Assembly: GCA_947568835.1 (NCBI GenBank)
Contig: OX387603.1
Location: 2,767,701-2,831,700 of the forward strand
Direction: 5' to 3'
Source: Protonemura montana
Taxonomy: Eukaryota > Arthropoda > Insecta > Plecoptera > Nemouridae
Length of the DNA: 64,000 bases
The position numbers and the translations under genes are program-made. Every line of letters starts with the position of its first letter. Position 1 is the first letter of the stretch. The notes beneath the pieces are model-generated. The model made no database searches. It had not been told where the DNA came from and saw nothing but the letters and a program-made list of their open reading frames with translations. Shown here piece after piece: positions 23,456 through 37,900 of this stretch.

Positions 23456-26400
23456 AGTATAGGTTTCGTTAGAACCACCAATATCATTTCCGTTTCCATT
23501 TCAGTTTAAAGTTCAGATTTTTTATTTTTCTAAACGAGCTACTGCAGTCTTTAGGATTCTCTGAAATTAATTTTCCTTTACACATGACTAGAGCTGGACT
23601 GTCATTGGCTGCTACTAGTCACGTGACGTCGGGTAGCCAATAGTGATCGAGTGGTGAAGGCCATTTAGACCAAGGATGCAAAGAAAGTTGGGAAATCTTT
23701 CTTCTTTGTGTAAAAATTGCACAGCCTACAGTTTTTATGTTCGAAATCAATTTCACAATAACCTAATAATAATAAAAGTGCGTGATTTTCTAAATGATTT
23801 TACTTTTGGCAGCCTTTGAAATGCTTTACAGCCGGAAAAACAACAGTGGCCGAAAGATACCGAGAGTTCTGCGTTTGTGTTCGACTACAAATGACTTTTG
23901 CCAAGAAACTTGAAGGTGTCTAAAACAACGACATAGACAGACACAGCTGTCCACTCAGCAACAGAGTGCCAATCAACAGGTCAGGGGTTCGAATCTTCTC
24001 GTGACTGCGTTGGGGCTATTTCCAGAAGTAACGGTCTTGCCGTTCTCCTAAAACTCGTTTGAGTGGTCCGGCACCCAAGCTAGGTTGGGGAAAAATTGGT
24101 AAGATTCTCAAAAAGGGACCCAAGCAGTGAACGATGTTAAGTCACAGTGTTTTTCGAAGACGGAACCAACAATTTTAAGCAAAATAGTCTTTGGGAATCG
24201 CTTTGTTCACCATGGCAATCATTGCCCTAAACAAAGACAGTCGGGAATTTGCAAATCGCGTTGGTTAAAGTTAAAAAGCTAGTACGATTGAATTCTGAAA
24301 TATGATTGATTACTGCCAAACTGCGCTGAGACGTTAGATATCCTAAAGAGTGTGTAGCCCCCGGGTTAGGCAACACACTCCTGCGTTGTAGTCAAAGTGA
24401 CGTGGTGACCAGCTCTTGGTGAGGTTTATCCCGTCCACAGAAGGTCCAAGTTCACCCTCGTCTCCCTTCTCGCCCAGGGCTACTCTCACAGACCACCTTG
24501 TCTAATTAGTTAGGGAAATGTAGCGACAGTGGGTACCCGTAGGTGCTATTCTTAAGCTGCACCAACTGTACGCCACGTTGCCACCCCGGCATTTTGTTTG
24601 CATTGTAGAAAAACCGCCCTGCAGATTTATATATTCATAACTAACTTATGCCCGAAGTTAGATTGCTTTTAAAAGTTAAACAATTGCCTTTCTTTCTCTA
24701 GCTAGTTGTACGCCGTGCTTTTGTGGAAATCTTTGCAACTCTCTGCAGGTAATTTTCAGCGTACACCGACTGAGCCATTCAACTCCAGGAAAAGCCGCGG
24801 AGGTATTTCATGCACATTTCCACCGCGGTGCGGATTCTCTTCTAGTTTTTTTTTTGCATGGGTGATTTTCCTCGAGGCTGATTATGTGAGGCATTGTAAA
24901 TTGTAACAGAAAAGTTCAATGTTTAGCGCAATTTTTCATGATTTTTTGTATTTTTAACGGTAATAACACGGTCTTAATGCTCACAATGCATCATTAAATA
25001 CTTAGATGATATTGGTTGGCACAAAAAGATCTTTAAATCCATTTTCGATCAAACTCTGTGACTTCAAATGTACACAACTTGGATTAGCTTTGCCATTATC
25101 TATAGCTGAAAAAAATTTCTTACACGATGGATCTTAAAATTAATGGTTTCTGATGGTGTTATGCATTAATTATGATCCAGGTATAGGCATCAAAACGGGA
25201 AGTGTTCATCAGATGAATAATTAAAACAATGAGAAATAAAGGTGATGCTGCCAGTAAACGTGTATGTACGCATATATAGCCGGGAAGGAAATGACTGGTG
25301 GCTGGGTAGATGGGTGGGTGGCCATGCAGGGGGCTGGGGGCCATCTTTAATGCAGGCTAATGCTTTCGCCTGCTGGCATCGGATCCGCGGGAAATTCGGC
25401 CGGACTTTGCTCCATGGAAAATGAATGAGTGTTCATAATGAGCCGGAAGGAGTCGGAAAATTCAGCTTTTCACGGTGGAAAAGTGATCCCATATGACGCG
25501 CGCGTGTTTCTGTGCTGGTGTTTTGTAGGGAAACTTTGTGAATATACTACACGTTGAATACGGATGAACAAAAAAATATTTTTTTTCATAACTGGTACTA
25601 TTTGCTTTTTTCCCTATATCAGATTCTTGACCATGCTATCATTTTCTTAGTCTAGGGCAGTTTATGTAGTTTTTTTTTTAAAGACGTTAAGTTACGTTTT
25701 GATAGGTAAGTGCTGTGGGTCTCCAATGAGATGGTCACCCATCCAAAACGTAAATCAGCATGAGGCTGCTTAACCTCGCGACGAAAATCAGTGGAAAAAA
25801 GCGCGAAATCGTTCGGTATTCGCCGAAACGTTGATGCCATTTCAAGTTGCATAAGTTGTACACTAATCTGAGAGGACTCGATTCGAAGTTCGCTTTTTCT
25901 TATAGAAATAACTCTATCAGTTAGTTTCAATTCAGAAACGCAATACACTTTGAAGTACACCTGGAGGGCACAAATAAGTCACAACAGCTCTTAGCAAAAC
26001 AACGAAGAGCGAATAATTATTCAGTCTCAAGCCACCAACAAGTTGGGCAAATATCGTCTTAGCAAACCGAAACTATGAAGCTGTTTAAAATCACTCCAAA
26101 TACAAGATCTTATCTCAAGTAACTTCACCACTTCAGTCTCACCGAATTAACATAATGGATATCAAACTTTCCGAGCGTTTTTAACATTTCTTGGCATGAC
26201 TCTTAAACTTGCTTGTTTTCAAACCGCTTTTCTCAAATATGATTGGCCACTCTTTTTACGAAGTGTGTATTGAAATGGCAAACATTAAAACAGAAAGGCA
26301 CCGTGAAATTTCAGTCTATCGCAATCAAATTTTTTATTTTAGCTGCCTGGAAAAAGCAGGAAAGTACTCCAGGAGTTGACAAACCCTTCGTGTATTTTCA

Positions 26401-29400
26401 ACAAAATCCAGAATTAAGAATTCAGATTTCGTGACGAGCAAGTATCAGATGCGTTGCACAAAACTCGGGACATTTGCAATAATTTGTCTCAAGCTTTACA
26501 ACTTTCCAGACGTCGTCAACAACTTTTTGCTTGCTCACTTGCGTTGCTAAATGGCAATATACATTTCACAAAACTTATTCCAGTTACATTAAGTTTGGGA
26601 AAACTAGAAAATATGTTTATTTTATGCTCGAACGATTTACAGCGAATTAAAGCTATGTATAGCGAAATTTGTTTGGCACACAATCTAGTTTTTGCAGAAG
26701 TTCGCGCTATGCAAATCCCGGGACACGTGTCCACAATTTTATGCAGAACACCTTCAGTCCAGACTTTGTTTCCAGAATTTTAAGACCGAAACGTCTGCAG
26801 AAGTAACTGGTAGCGGTATTTCCAATTAAAATCAACTGCGGTCAGCTGGCCTTGACCTTCAGTCGTGACCTTCAATGTGTGACCTTGAAGCTAATACATT
26901 TTTTATCAAATTTATCTGTCAATAGATTATGTCATTTACTTGCAACTAGAAATTAAGTAAGCTCGCTGCAAAAAAATTGCCAGAATCATTTACTCCAACC
27001 ACACCATTTGGTAGCGGTTGTCAGAGCTGCCGTCAGTTCCAAAAATATGTGCGTTATTTCAGTAGCTCCGAGAAATATTGTAGTATTCCCTAAAACTCCG
27101 TATGTACTCTTGGTTCGCTTTTTAAAAGTAATATCTGTATTTTCACATCGTTTACTACCCAATGTCCACGTTATCCCTCGTGCTCTGTGGCGCTAACAAA
27201 GCCATACCAGTGGTCATTCGTCCGGCGGTCCATACAAGGGGCATACGTTTGCCAAACATTACAGAAGAATGACAAAAAATGGTTCGCGAACATGAGACCA
27301 CGAAAAAATTAAAAACTGAAAAACGAGCCACAACTTCAATGGACGATTTTTAATTAATATGGAAAAAAAATTAATATCTTCTAAATTACAAATTATTTTT
27401 ATATGTAGACGATCAATGCGTTTTTTGCTTCTTTCATATTGCCAAGTTTTTTGTAATAATTATCCCCCGGGGCAGGCCTATACAAGACCGCGACTGAAGT
27501 AAGGGTAATACCAATCCGGACCCCGTAATGCAGAGGAGCAAAGCGCGCGGTAACCCATCCAATACTTGACACACGCATACTGTTGCTTAACCTCGTTTTC
27601 TGTGGATATCTTCCTTACTATTCAGTGCAAATATATTTCATTCTCACAGATTTATACAATTATGTACCTTTTCGCTTTAACTTTTCAATTCACATCCCCT
27701 CCTTCACCCATTTCCTAAAACTTTTGATATTATTCATCTTATTTTCATTCATATTTGAGAATGTTACGTTCAACTGTACACAACAAATCTATTCAGTCTC
27801 AAAGATAAGTTTTCAAATGAAATACAATCGGTGAACGGTTTTTTGAAAAGCACATACAAATTACACTCTTGTATTCTTTGTCCATGACCATGCAAAACGC
27901 AAACTAACTCTTGCACCAAACTAACTTCTGCACCAAACTAACTTCTGCACCAAACTAACTCACTCAAGACTGATAAATTGTTGTTTAGATGTCGGCTATT
28001 AAAGTACATATCAAGCACACAGACACGCAGGTTGGGCACTGATTAAATTTTGATAAAAACATCATATAAAACATATCAAAAATCAGGCCACGTAGAGGAG
28101 CGAACATAAAAATGAGGTGAACCAACCGAGCTGGAATGAATATACGCGGGCAATGCGCTAAGTAAACGTGGAACAGGCTGAATATTTCAGGTCAATCCGG
28201 CTAAAAGCAAAAAATCAGAATTCAGGGCGAAAATCTGTTATAAATTCAGTGCCCATACTTGCCGCAAGTTCCCGAGTTTACAGCGGATTAGATTCGGTCG
28301 GGTACTACCGCTCCCTGCCTCGGTAGTTCGCTTGATTTGAAAAGCAAGGTGGGTCGCGGTGTTCCCATTCGAATGGGGCAAAAATATCGGTGCTAATATC
28401 ACAGAAATCCGTGGACAGAGTTCGCTAGCATCGCGATAAATAGGTGCCTGGCGATTTTCGGCAGCATGAGTGAGATGGACTAAATTACTATCAACGCCAT
28501 CTCTCGGACGAGTTCCAAAATATGTACGCGGTTGTCGAAGGAAGCATCGAAACTTGCGGTGCTTTCAGTCATATAACAATGTCTAGTTAAGAAGATCGAC
28601 TGCCACTTACATATCATCGTGGTAACTGCCAATCACAGAAATATAATTTATATCAATTTCAGGTTATTTTTAAACCTTTACGCTCCTTACGTATTTAACG
28701 TTCAATATACGTTCCTCGCATTTAACCATCAACAATTAAGCTATAATCTCGACCAAACCCCCAACCCCCAGCCACTGGGTGGTCATCTGCAACGAGGATG
28801 CTCGCCGCTAGAGAGGGAAGGTCAACATTTGTTGTGCCCTCCACTAGCCATGTCCGCTCTGAGTGACGCGAAACACTCGACGCACCCTCGGTCGGCGTCG
28901 TCCGAGGCCGGCCATGACGGCAATCGCGAGCTATCGACGTCCGAAACAAGTGCCCCAACATAGCTTCCCGGCGCTAGCCTCGAGCAAACCCCAGCGATTT
29001 CTTACTGAAAACCCCTTATCTTTGACTATCTCTTATCAAGAAATACACCGTAGAGTCACCCGCATTAGTAACTCCTCGAATGGAATGCAAACAACACCCA
29101 TCAGTGCATCCCCTTGCCCTTTCAGTACCAGTTTTTAAGGTGACTAACATTTAAGGGCCACAGGATTTCGGGTGGCCTAATTCCATTTGCAATACGCGTT
29201 GAACACCTTTGCCCCAAAGCCTCTCATTGATTGGCTGAAATGTTCGGTAGCCATGGAGAAACCACCTGCCCAAGCCTCGTAGTTCAGCTATCATAATTAT
29301 GTTCCCGCAGATACATATAAAGAATATTTCTAAATTAGCAGTATTTTTAAAAGATGGCAAGCGACTGAAAACAAACAGACACACAGAGAAACCTGGAAAA

Positions 29401-31431
29401 ACTACGATACCTGGAAAAGTTAAGAGAGTGCAAATAAAATGGTTCACGGGCTACGTGACAACGCATGCTTGAGTACCTATGTAATATGATGTGGCATGTA
29501 CTGTGGTGTTTTGATTGTTGTTGTGTTTTAATTGATTCTCCATGTAGAGTGTGTGACCTACCTTGGTTCCGCTGAGAAGGAGGTCCCTGGAAGAGAGAGA
29601 GAAGAAAACCAAACAGTGAGTAAAGAAGTAGAAAGAGATAGAGAGATAGAGAGACAGATGGATAACAAGGGGAGAGGGGTGAACAATCTAGCGGTGATTT
29701 GTTTACTTGTTCGGTGAGGGTTTTGGATGGAAGTTACGTTTTTCTCAAAATAGAAAAATGACAGCAAAACTAGCGGGAAATTTAAATTAAACAATTTTTT
29801 TTTTGCCACAAAGTAGTTTCTAAAAGTTAAAGAAGTTATTTTTCACTGACGGCTCACTAATAATGACGCCCGGTCGCTTGACCAGAAGCACCATTAGGAA
29901 CATTCAGGCAAAACCACCTCAAGTTGCGACAGGTTTCAGAGAAAAACTAAAGAAATTTTGAGAAAAGTGTCACAACCACCACCTCAATTGATGGTTAGGT
30001 TACTGATGGCCAGATATAGAAAGCAACCAAAATCACAGCTGGATTGTCCCCGAATTCTCCAAGAATCTCTAAACATTCGGTGTGAATTGCTTAAAAAAAC
30101 TGTCGAGTGCAGACAAAGAACACAGTTTATGTTTCAGACACTACCAAGTAGATGAAAGACGGTAAATAGGTTTTTAGACAGAACGAGTAGCAACAACAAT
30201 ACAACACTACTAAAGTAACTATTAAGTAGGTAGGTACGTAAACAGTATCTATAAGAAAAGTAGGTAATAACAGTTATGTTACGAACAAAGTTCTAGAATG
30301 CAGAGGTTGTGTAAATGTAAGTAGGGTCAGTATCGACAATCAGATGGCATTGTTGCACATAAGTGTGGTAAAGTTTAACACAGGTACACAATAATTAGAG
30401 AACACAACTCGACAACGAAATGTACAGAGGTTTTAGGTGTGGATTAAATCTGTGACGCTCTCCTCTTTTCAGGGTAAATCTAAGTGGATATGACATTATT
30501 TATAAGATATTTGATTATCCTAAGTGCATGAGAAAAGGGGTATATGCAGATTTTTTGTAACGAAAAATATACATATGCAGATAAACTCGAGTTTTCAAAT
30601 GCGATTTGACATTTTAATTAAAATAATGCTAAAGCTCAGGTGTAATAACATGATATTTTCTATGCAGTATAAGAGAGAATATTGAAATAGACTCGAATGT
30701 GTCTACGGATATTATTCAAGTGCTCATCAGGGAAAGATCAAACAGAGGTGCGTACTTAGAGAAAAACTAAATAAAAAAGTAGTGTGTTAATCAGAAAAAA
30801 ATTAACGAACGACGTTGCCGTTCGTAAAAAAATAAATTCAAATCGTGAGCGAGTGAAATCCTACCAGAATTAATTGAAAACTTCCATTAAGATCCTCTCT
30901 GTCGAATGAAATTAAATCGAGACGAAGATCAAAGCGAGGTGAAATAAACATGTCCGAATGTGTGTCTGATAATTGACTCGAAGTAGCTCGGTGCAAGCTT
31001 TATAGACGAGGCATGGCATCAGATAAAGATACTGAATAGTGCCTCAGAGAAATACAAGTTCAGGACACCTAAGCCACAATCATCCTAAGCATGACTCCTC
31101 TTCGCATTTGTCCAGAAAGGAGCCTGAAATGTTAAAGCATTCCCTAAAACTGAATTAAATCTGTAACTCAAGGGCTCACATAAGACCGCCTGGGGCTTGA
31201 AGGGTTTCAAAATGTGTTTCCTCTGACATCAGTATTGTAAATAATTGGGGACTTATTAATAATTATTTCCTTTTCTGAGTTCTAGAGACGTATCTCTAGT
31301 GTAATGCATTTTATGCCTATATTTCAATACAGGTGGTGCCCCTGTATACGACAATATTACCAATATTTGCATACATAAACGTACGGCAATCACATCTTGG
31401 ATTTATCGATCCAGTCTCGTGATACACAACT
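23456..31431. other. Long gene-poor stretch
   Basis: No gene is supported. Noted within it: a tRNA-like segment near 23960-24060 with GGGGTTCGAATC; decayed 5S-SINE heads on the minus strand at 25727-25790 and 27548-27600; a 19-bp triplet repeat of TGCACCAAACTAACT at 27913-27960; and a GC-richer island with open frames on both strands at 28740-28990 that has no recognisable domain. Confidence 0.5.
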
Positions 31432-31712
31432 TATCTCAAATTATCTGCATAGCAATTGCCAAGGAGAGACTTTTGAAGCCATGACCGCCATCTTGAGAGT
31501 CCCTAATTTTGAGTTCTCTCAACGAACCCGTGATATTTTAAGTGTTTTTATCGGTGCTTTTTATGGTTTTCGTAGTTTTGACTGCTTTCATGATCAAAAT
31601 TGGTTCGCAACGTGTTTTAAAACTAACAATTTTAATTTTAATTTTAGGGACACCTCGGATTTGGAGACTCCTTCCTGTTGCAAACAATGGATTACCTGAC
31701 TTCAATTTTGAT
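31432..31712 (+). repeat. Dispersed repeat, copy 2, leading into 41-bp array
   Basis: This is collinear with 23195-23455. It ends in CTGACTTCAATTTTGATCAG and passes straight into the 41-bp array, so the array looks as if it grew at the edge of this element. Confidence 0.6.
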
Positions 31713-32449
31713 CAGCTGGTTGGATTCTATGCTCTATCCAGGTTAGTTGAGATCAGCTGGCTGGATCCTATGCTCTATCCAGGTTATTTGAGATCAGCTG
31801 GCTGGATCCTATGCTCTATCCAGGTTATTTGAGATCAGCTGGCTGGATCCTATGCTCTATCCAGGTTATTTGAGATCAGCTATCTGGATCCTATGCTCTA
31901 TCCAGGTTATTTGAGATCAGCTGGCTGGATCCTATGCTCTATCCAGGTTATTTGAGATCAGCTGGTTGGATTCTATGCTCCCAGGTTATTTGAGATCAGC
32001 TGGCTGGATCCTATGCTCTATCCAAGTTATTTGAGATCAGTTGGCTGGATCCTATGCTTTATCCAGGTTATTTGAGATCAGCTGGCTGGATCCTATGTTC
32101 TATCCAGGTTATTTGTGATCAGCTGGCTGGATCCTATGTTCTATCCAGGTTATTTGAGATCAGCTGGCTGGATCCTATGCTCTATCCAAGTTATTTGAGA
32201 TCAGTTGGCTGGATCCCATGCTCTATCCAGTTTATTTGAGATCAGCTGGCTGGATCCTATGCTCTATCCAGGTTATTTGAGATCAGCTTGCTTGACCCTA
32301 TGCTCTATCCAGGTTATTTGAGATCAGCTGGCTGGATCCTATGCTCTATCCAGGTTATTTGAGACCAGCTGGCTGGATCCTATGCTCTATCCAGGTTATT
32401 TGAGATCAGCTGGCTGGATCCTATGCTCTATCCAGGTTATTTGAGATCA
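31713..32449 (-). repeat. 41-bp minisatellite, locus 2 (about 18 copies, inverted)
   Basis: This is the same 41-bp unit as at 9.5 kb but in opposite orientation (plus strand reads GGATCCTATGCTCTATCC, AGGTTATTTGAGATCAGC). A short unit lacking TCTAT (about 31975) and several point variants mark individual copies. The apparent peptide repeats come only from a 41-nt period cycling through all frames. Confidence 0.95.
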
Positions 32450-34545
32450 GTGACGTGTACAGAAGACAGAGAGTGCAAAAATAAGGTGCAAGATGTGGAT
32501 GCATTCAGGCTCCTTAGAGTAAGTAAGGGACAACTCATCAGATAGCACCAGTAAGCACACAATCTTGGCAACTTCTCTCTATGTAGATACAGTACTTGTT
32601 GTATCGCAAATAGAGATGGATGAATTAAGCTAATTATTCGGTGATTCCCGAGCAAGGGAGATAGCATCTGCGCAAGCAATCGCCTTAAGTAATTGATTTT
32701 CGAAATCCAAACGTTTGGCATATAATTCTGAGATGACCAAAGGATTTGCTAATTGCGAGTAATGCATTGAGATTGGCAATCTTGCCAGCGTGGTTTCTTG
32801 CAACTTCATTACCTAGCTTCCTGGGGTCCTGGGTCCTGGGGTCCTGGGTCCTGGGGTCCTGGGGTCTTGGGTCCTGGATGTACATTTACTCTGGCAGTGT
32901 TTCTGGGATCTACAGGACGCTTTTGGGGTATTTTTCAAAAAAATTTTTTTTTTTAACGGGCATTTCTTTTAATGTATGCAGATAATTTGAATGTTTTTTT
33001 AGCCGGCACGAGTGTTGGTCACCATCCTATTAATTTATTAATGATAATAACTAGAATTGAACAGAGACAACGAATTCGTAGCTAAATGACCAGCTGTATT
33101 ATGTACGCGATACGGTACAATTATTTTAATTTAGAGTTTATTGCATAAAATGATACGCGTGGATTCGTTTTTGACAGCGGATTCTAGCCGATGTCGAAGT
33201 GATCGGCGATTTTAAATGACTTTTAAACTTTTTTCTTTATTTATTATTATTAACAACGCTATAAGTTTGTTAAAACATTGTTTGGCAGCTGCAAGAAACG
33301 TCCCAGTGTTACATCGCGGCCTTGAACCGCGTCTAGCGATAACCTTTATGTTGACATTTAGCAAACCTAATTCGACTTAACATTGGGGACGCAGACCCTT
33401 GAGCGGTCACACTTTTGGAAGGTAAAGATCTCGTCCACATTTTTTAAAAAACAAAAGTACATACGGAAATGCAAATGGTCGTATATATATTTTTAGGGTA
33501 AGGTTTGGCCAAATAAAATTGTAGCGTGTGGACATGTTGGCCCTTTTTTTTAACTCGCCTCGTCCCATTTTTTTGAAAAATATCGAAATGCTTAAAATTT
33601 CCAATACTAAATACCGATTACTTTTCTTAAGATTGGAATAATTGGCAATGGTTTGAATCTCTGACTGTGTGGACCTTTGGTGCGTACATAAGGACTGGAG
33701 TTTCCTTAACTTGCACCTCGCCAAACCATGCAGTGAATTCCCAGTGAATATTTATCCAGCAATATAAATACATGTACTACCTATAAATTTATAAAAGTAT
33801 GTACCGACTGTACTGTATAATGTGAAGATAAAATGACTTCAATTATAATATAATCCTTTGTTTTAAGTAAATCTTGTAAAAATATTTATCCCTTTATATG
33901 ACCGCGTCTATACAAATGAGCTGCCGAGCATCGGAGCTTGCAGAAAAATCTACAGAACCCGAAGCGGCAAAAGGAGTCTGGAGAGAAAAAAATAAAAACA
34001 AGGAATACAATAGCGCGTGTACACCGAGCTATGAGCCAGATCTGCGATCATTTTAATTGCATTAAGTCTTTAGAGACGCAATTAATGCGACTGGCAATAC
34101 ATCCATCAAACTTACATCAAAGCGAAGCGAAACGAACGAAACCTTCCTCGGGGGGGCCTTTTGGGAAATTACTCCGCTGAACAATGATAAATGTATTGCT
34201 GTGATTTAATTAACGAGAAACTTTTAAAACTCCATTTATTTGAGAGTGTTACCCCTTTTTTTTCTGTGCAGGTATTTTCGACTCGGTATCGCGTTGAGGC
34301 GAAATAATCGACTTTCTCCCGAAATTAGCAATCGAGTGGCTACGAAATGCTTTTCACAAGGCGCTGCTCTGGTAAATATTAATTAAATAGACAGTGAAAT
34401 ATGTTTGACGGCGTTCAATCACTGACAATCTTCAGGATTCTCTCATCAAGTGCGCGTTGTTATTTCAAATTACATCGTCTTTTCTGCCTCACAACTGGTG
34501 GAAACCGTTGAAGAAAACGACAGTTGCGACTTGCTCGATTCTTAA
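32450..34545. other. Gene-free AT-rich stretch
   Basis: No gene is recognised. A short GGGTCCTGG-type repeat lies at 32820-32876. Confidence 0.5.
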
Positions 34546-34999
34546 CCGAAACAAAAGTTGAGTGTATAGGTTCTAGGTAGAGAAACAACGTCAATATTAC
34601 AGTCTCTGCGTGAAAGATGGCCGCCAAATGACTGCCTTACCGACAATAATGCAGAGTACCGGAACATCACGTCAAGTGGAGCCACTGTCGTATGAAATTT
34701 AATTTCGATATTTCTCGTAGGTTAACTCGCTTTTTAATATCGTTACGTGTTTATCAATCGTTGAGGTTAACATTGATGGAGATTTTTTGAGCATGAAAAG
34801 TCTCAAAAGCGAGTTAACCTACGAGAAATATTGAAATTAAAATTCATACGACAGTGGCTCCACTTAACGTGATGTTCCGGTACTCTGCATTTTTGTCGGT
34901 AAGGTGGTCATTTGGCGGCCATCTTTCACGCAGAGACTGTAACATTGACGTTGAAACTCTACCTAGAACCTGCACACTCAACGCCGAAACAAAAGTTGA
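34546..34999. mobile_element. Palindromic (foldback/MITE-like) element with ~180-bp inverted arms
   Basis: The left arm (about 34557-34735) and right arm (about 34800-34983) are near-identical reverse complements. Shared landmarks are GAGTGT, GGTTCTAGGTAGAG, ACAGTCTCTGCGTGAAAGAT, TACCGGAACATCACGT, GGAGCCACTGTCGTATGAA and GTAGGTTAACTCGCTTTT. The spacer is about 60 bp. The direct repeat CCGAAACAAAAGTTGA flanks it (34546-34561 and 34984-34999) and looks like a target-site duplication, although the left one overlaps the arm start by 5 bp. It has no coding capacity. This fits a non-autonomous DNA transposon or foldback element of unknown superfamily. Confidence 0.88.
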
Positions 35000-37900
35000 A
35001 ATACCCAATTTTCATTGTCTTTTCTGACGAGAATGAATGAAAATTGACTGCGTACAAACTAGGATTTTGTTAACTCATACATTAGTCTGCAACGAATTGA
35101 AATCTCGACCTCTCAAAGTCCTAATCAAGAACTTGTACAAGTAGTGAATTCACCTCAGAATAGCGGGGCTCTGTACGCATCATACAGCAATTAATTTGCT
35201 CAGTACATAGGGCACTTTGAGTACCTAATTATCCAATACGTTACAGACAGCAGACGATCGCAGCCAGAGACCCCTTGAGTGAAACATGCCGGACTAGTTA
35301 AAACCAAAGCCTACTTGATCAAGTTGAATTTCCCTCGCTTAAATAATATCGTAGACTAAATAATATCGAGCCTTGAACTTAATTATTTGATTTGTCGCTT
35401 CGGCAGCACCGTCGGGTATTCGGCACTAAACCGTGTGCTTTTTTAATCAACACGCCCGGTCGTTCCGAGTCACGCTCCTTGATGGCCCAGTTTCAGAAAC
35501 GCATGCATATGTGTATCTTTAGAAATATCACGATAAATTAGAATTAGCGGATTGAATAACCGATTTCCAAGGATGTTTTTGTTCATTAAAAATCCGCCGA
35601 GTCTGTGCATGATCGTAAAATCAAACTACTTGGCAATGTAACAACAAAATCAAAATGCAATGTGCATGCAGTCGGGAGTTTTGCGATTGTGCCTCAAACG
35701 AGCGGAAGACGGAAAAGGGAAATATCAGAGGGTCACATTGTTCGATTATACGAGCGAGCATTTGCATTTTTCCAGGTAAAATCTGGAATAAAAGTTGATT
35801 GTGATAACTGGGAGCGCGGTGCGGCGAGGCGCGGTAGCTGGAGCTCGCCGACGAGCACACTAACGACGAGGTATACGGAGCGCAAACAGCCCGTGGCAAG
35901 CATGGGACATGAACCAAAAGTTACCGAGGAAATAAAGGGAAAAAACCCATCGCCTGAGCAGCCAGGCATAAAATCGGATGGAACTGAGGGTAAGAATCAA
36001 AAAACATAAAAACCACAATAAAATTATGATGCCAATTATATAGCTAATAGTCAGGATATGAAATGACAATGTTATTTTTCCAGGCGTCTTGCGGTTTCTA
36101 TATCTGTGGTGTTTTTGTACTCTGCTTATAGTGACAACGATGATAAAGGAGGCTTCGGCATGCTTTTCCGCGCCGATCCATTCAATGAAAAGCATATCTG
36201 GCCGTGCTAATCTTCAGAACAAACGAGTTAAGCCAAGATGGCCGGTCAGACGCAATTTGAGCCACGTGTTCTCGTTGAAGATTGTATCTTGTCCTTGCCT
36301 CGTGAATGTACCTACCTCATACCTATATTAGGCAGAATGATCAAAGGGGGCTTGCATTTGGACTCTATAGAGAACTGAAATCTTAGAGATTAGAAACCCC
36401 GGGGACGCTATTCGAGATTCAGACGAACGGTAATATCAATGGAAACATCGTCAGCATCGTCCTTATTTTGTCGAATCGAGAAAACAGCAAAAAAACAGGT
36501 CGATAGTTTGGAGCTATGAGCACTCGGTATATTGGACGATAAAACATGTTCTCGGCGCAAAGTGTGCCAATAAGAACTGGTGGTACCAAGAAGCCCGTTC
36601 GGTGGTCACCCACCCGTTGCCGATTCAGCGCTGTGTTGCTCAACTTCGGAGACCATCAGCGCAAATCTTCCGTCTCCTGAGCGCAAAATGCGTGCGGTGG
36701 TCATCGCGCGTCTGAATTAGCACTCGCAGTGCGTCGTTCAGTAAAAGAATGTTCAACCTTTGGTTATACAAGACACAGAAAACTGGCAGGGTTCAAAATT
36801 CCCCATTAAATTTTCAAAACTCTTCCCGATTGACTTGCAAATTTTCGCGCAAAACCCGACTAGGAGGTCCCCACTCCCCTTCTGCCACCCTCGTAAGATG
36901 AACGAGCACCCCTTCGTTGTCCACCCCCTTCCCTAAAACCGCGCAAAACCCTAGGACATGTATTTACTTGCGAGGATGGCGGACATAGGGGCATGTTTTC
37001 AAGCCAATGGGAAATAGCCCGTCAATGTCTGTAATACGGCTACAGTTTAAAACAAAATGGCCGCTCAGATCGGCTACCCGCGGTGATTTATAGAGATCGG
37101 TAGCTAACCACTAGACCCGTTAATTAATTCTCTTTGCGTTGTCAGCGCGCGCCCGTGAAGGCCTTCGCCAAAACGTCTAAATTAATTACAAAATTATGAT
37201 ACGCGCGGCAGCAATTTCAGATTGCACGGCGGGTCGGGGCGTTGCTCGCGTGTATCGCCTTGTTAAAGACTATATGGTCACTGAAGCCGGCCATCTTTAC
37301 TTGGGCACCCCTTTCGGTGGACGACACTAGCGGCCGGGCGGTAGGAGGTGGCAAACCCCTCGGGATATGCCATGGCGACAATGACATGGAATTTTTGATC
37401 GGTGCTAATATCAGCTATGCGCTTGTCCCTCCATCCCACTCTTCCTGCATTTGTTTTGCTGCATTTGTTTTGCTGCATTGTCCCCAATTAAGAAGTGAAC
37501 TCGTCCAGTTTGCAGTTTTCAGGGATGAAATAAAGCTGGGACTTGATGACTTGGCAATTTTTTTGGTAGAAATTACTTTTCGGGAGCAGAGAGAAACACG
37601 TGATGTCTCCTTGGTTTGGCCGCGCGATGCCATAAGCCACCTTTAAATTATAGACGACACTAAATCCATGGCAAGTTAATCCTATGACGGGAGTCGAAAT
37701 GGATTCATAAAATGGAAATGAGTCCATCTAATCTCCCCCCCCCCCCACCCCCACCCTCCCCGCCATCTGCCCATATCCCCGTCGCCGATTCAACTCTGCC
37801 GCGTGCCACCCCACATTTTAATTCTGGAAAACCGGAAGCAATCAGCCAGAACGGAAGTTGAACCTGACGAACGTTTCATTAGCGCCCGGCGACGGCGACG

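Noticed and set aside
28722-28963. GC-richer island with frames on both strands, considered as a gene or promoter.
   Set aside because: No recognisable domain, no clear splice sites, and equally long frames on both strands.
31542-32239. Repeated peptide-like frames (LYPGYLRSAGWILCSIQ) in the 41-bp array.
   Set aside because: A 41-nt period shifts frame every unit, so a 41-residue pseudo-repeat appears in any stop-free register. There is no start context or homology.
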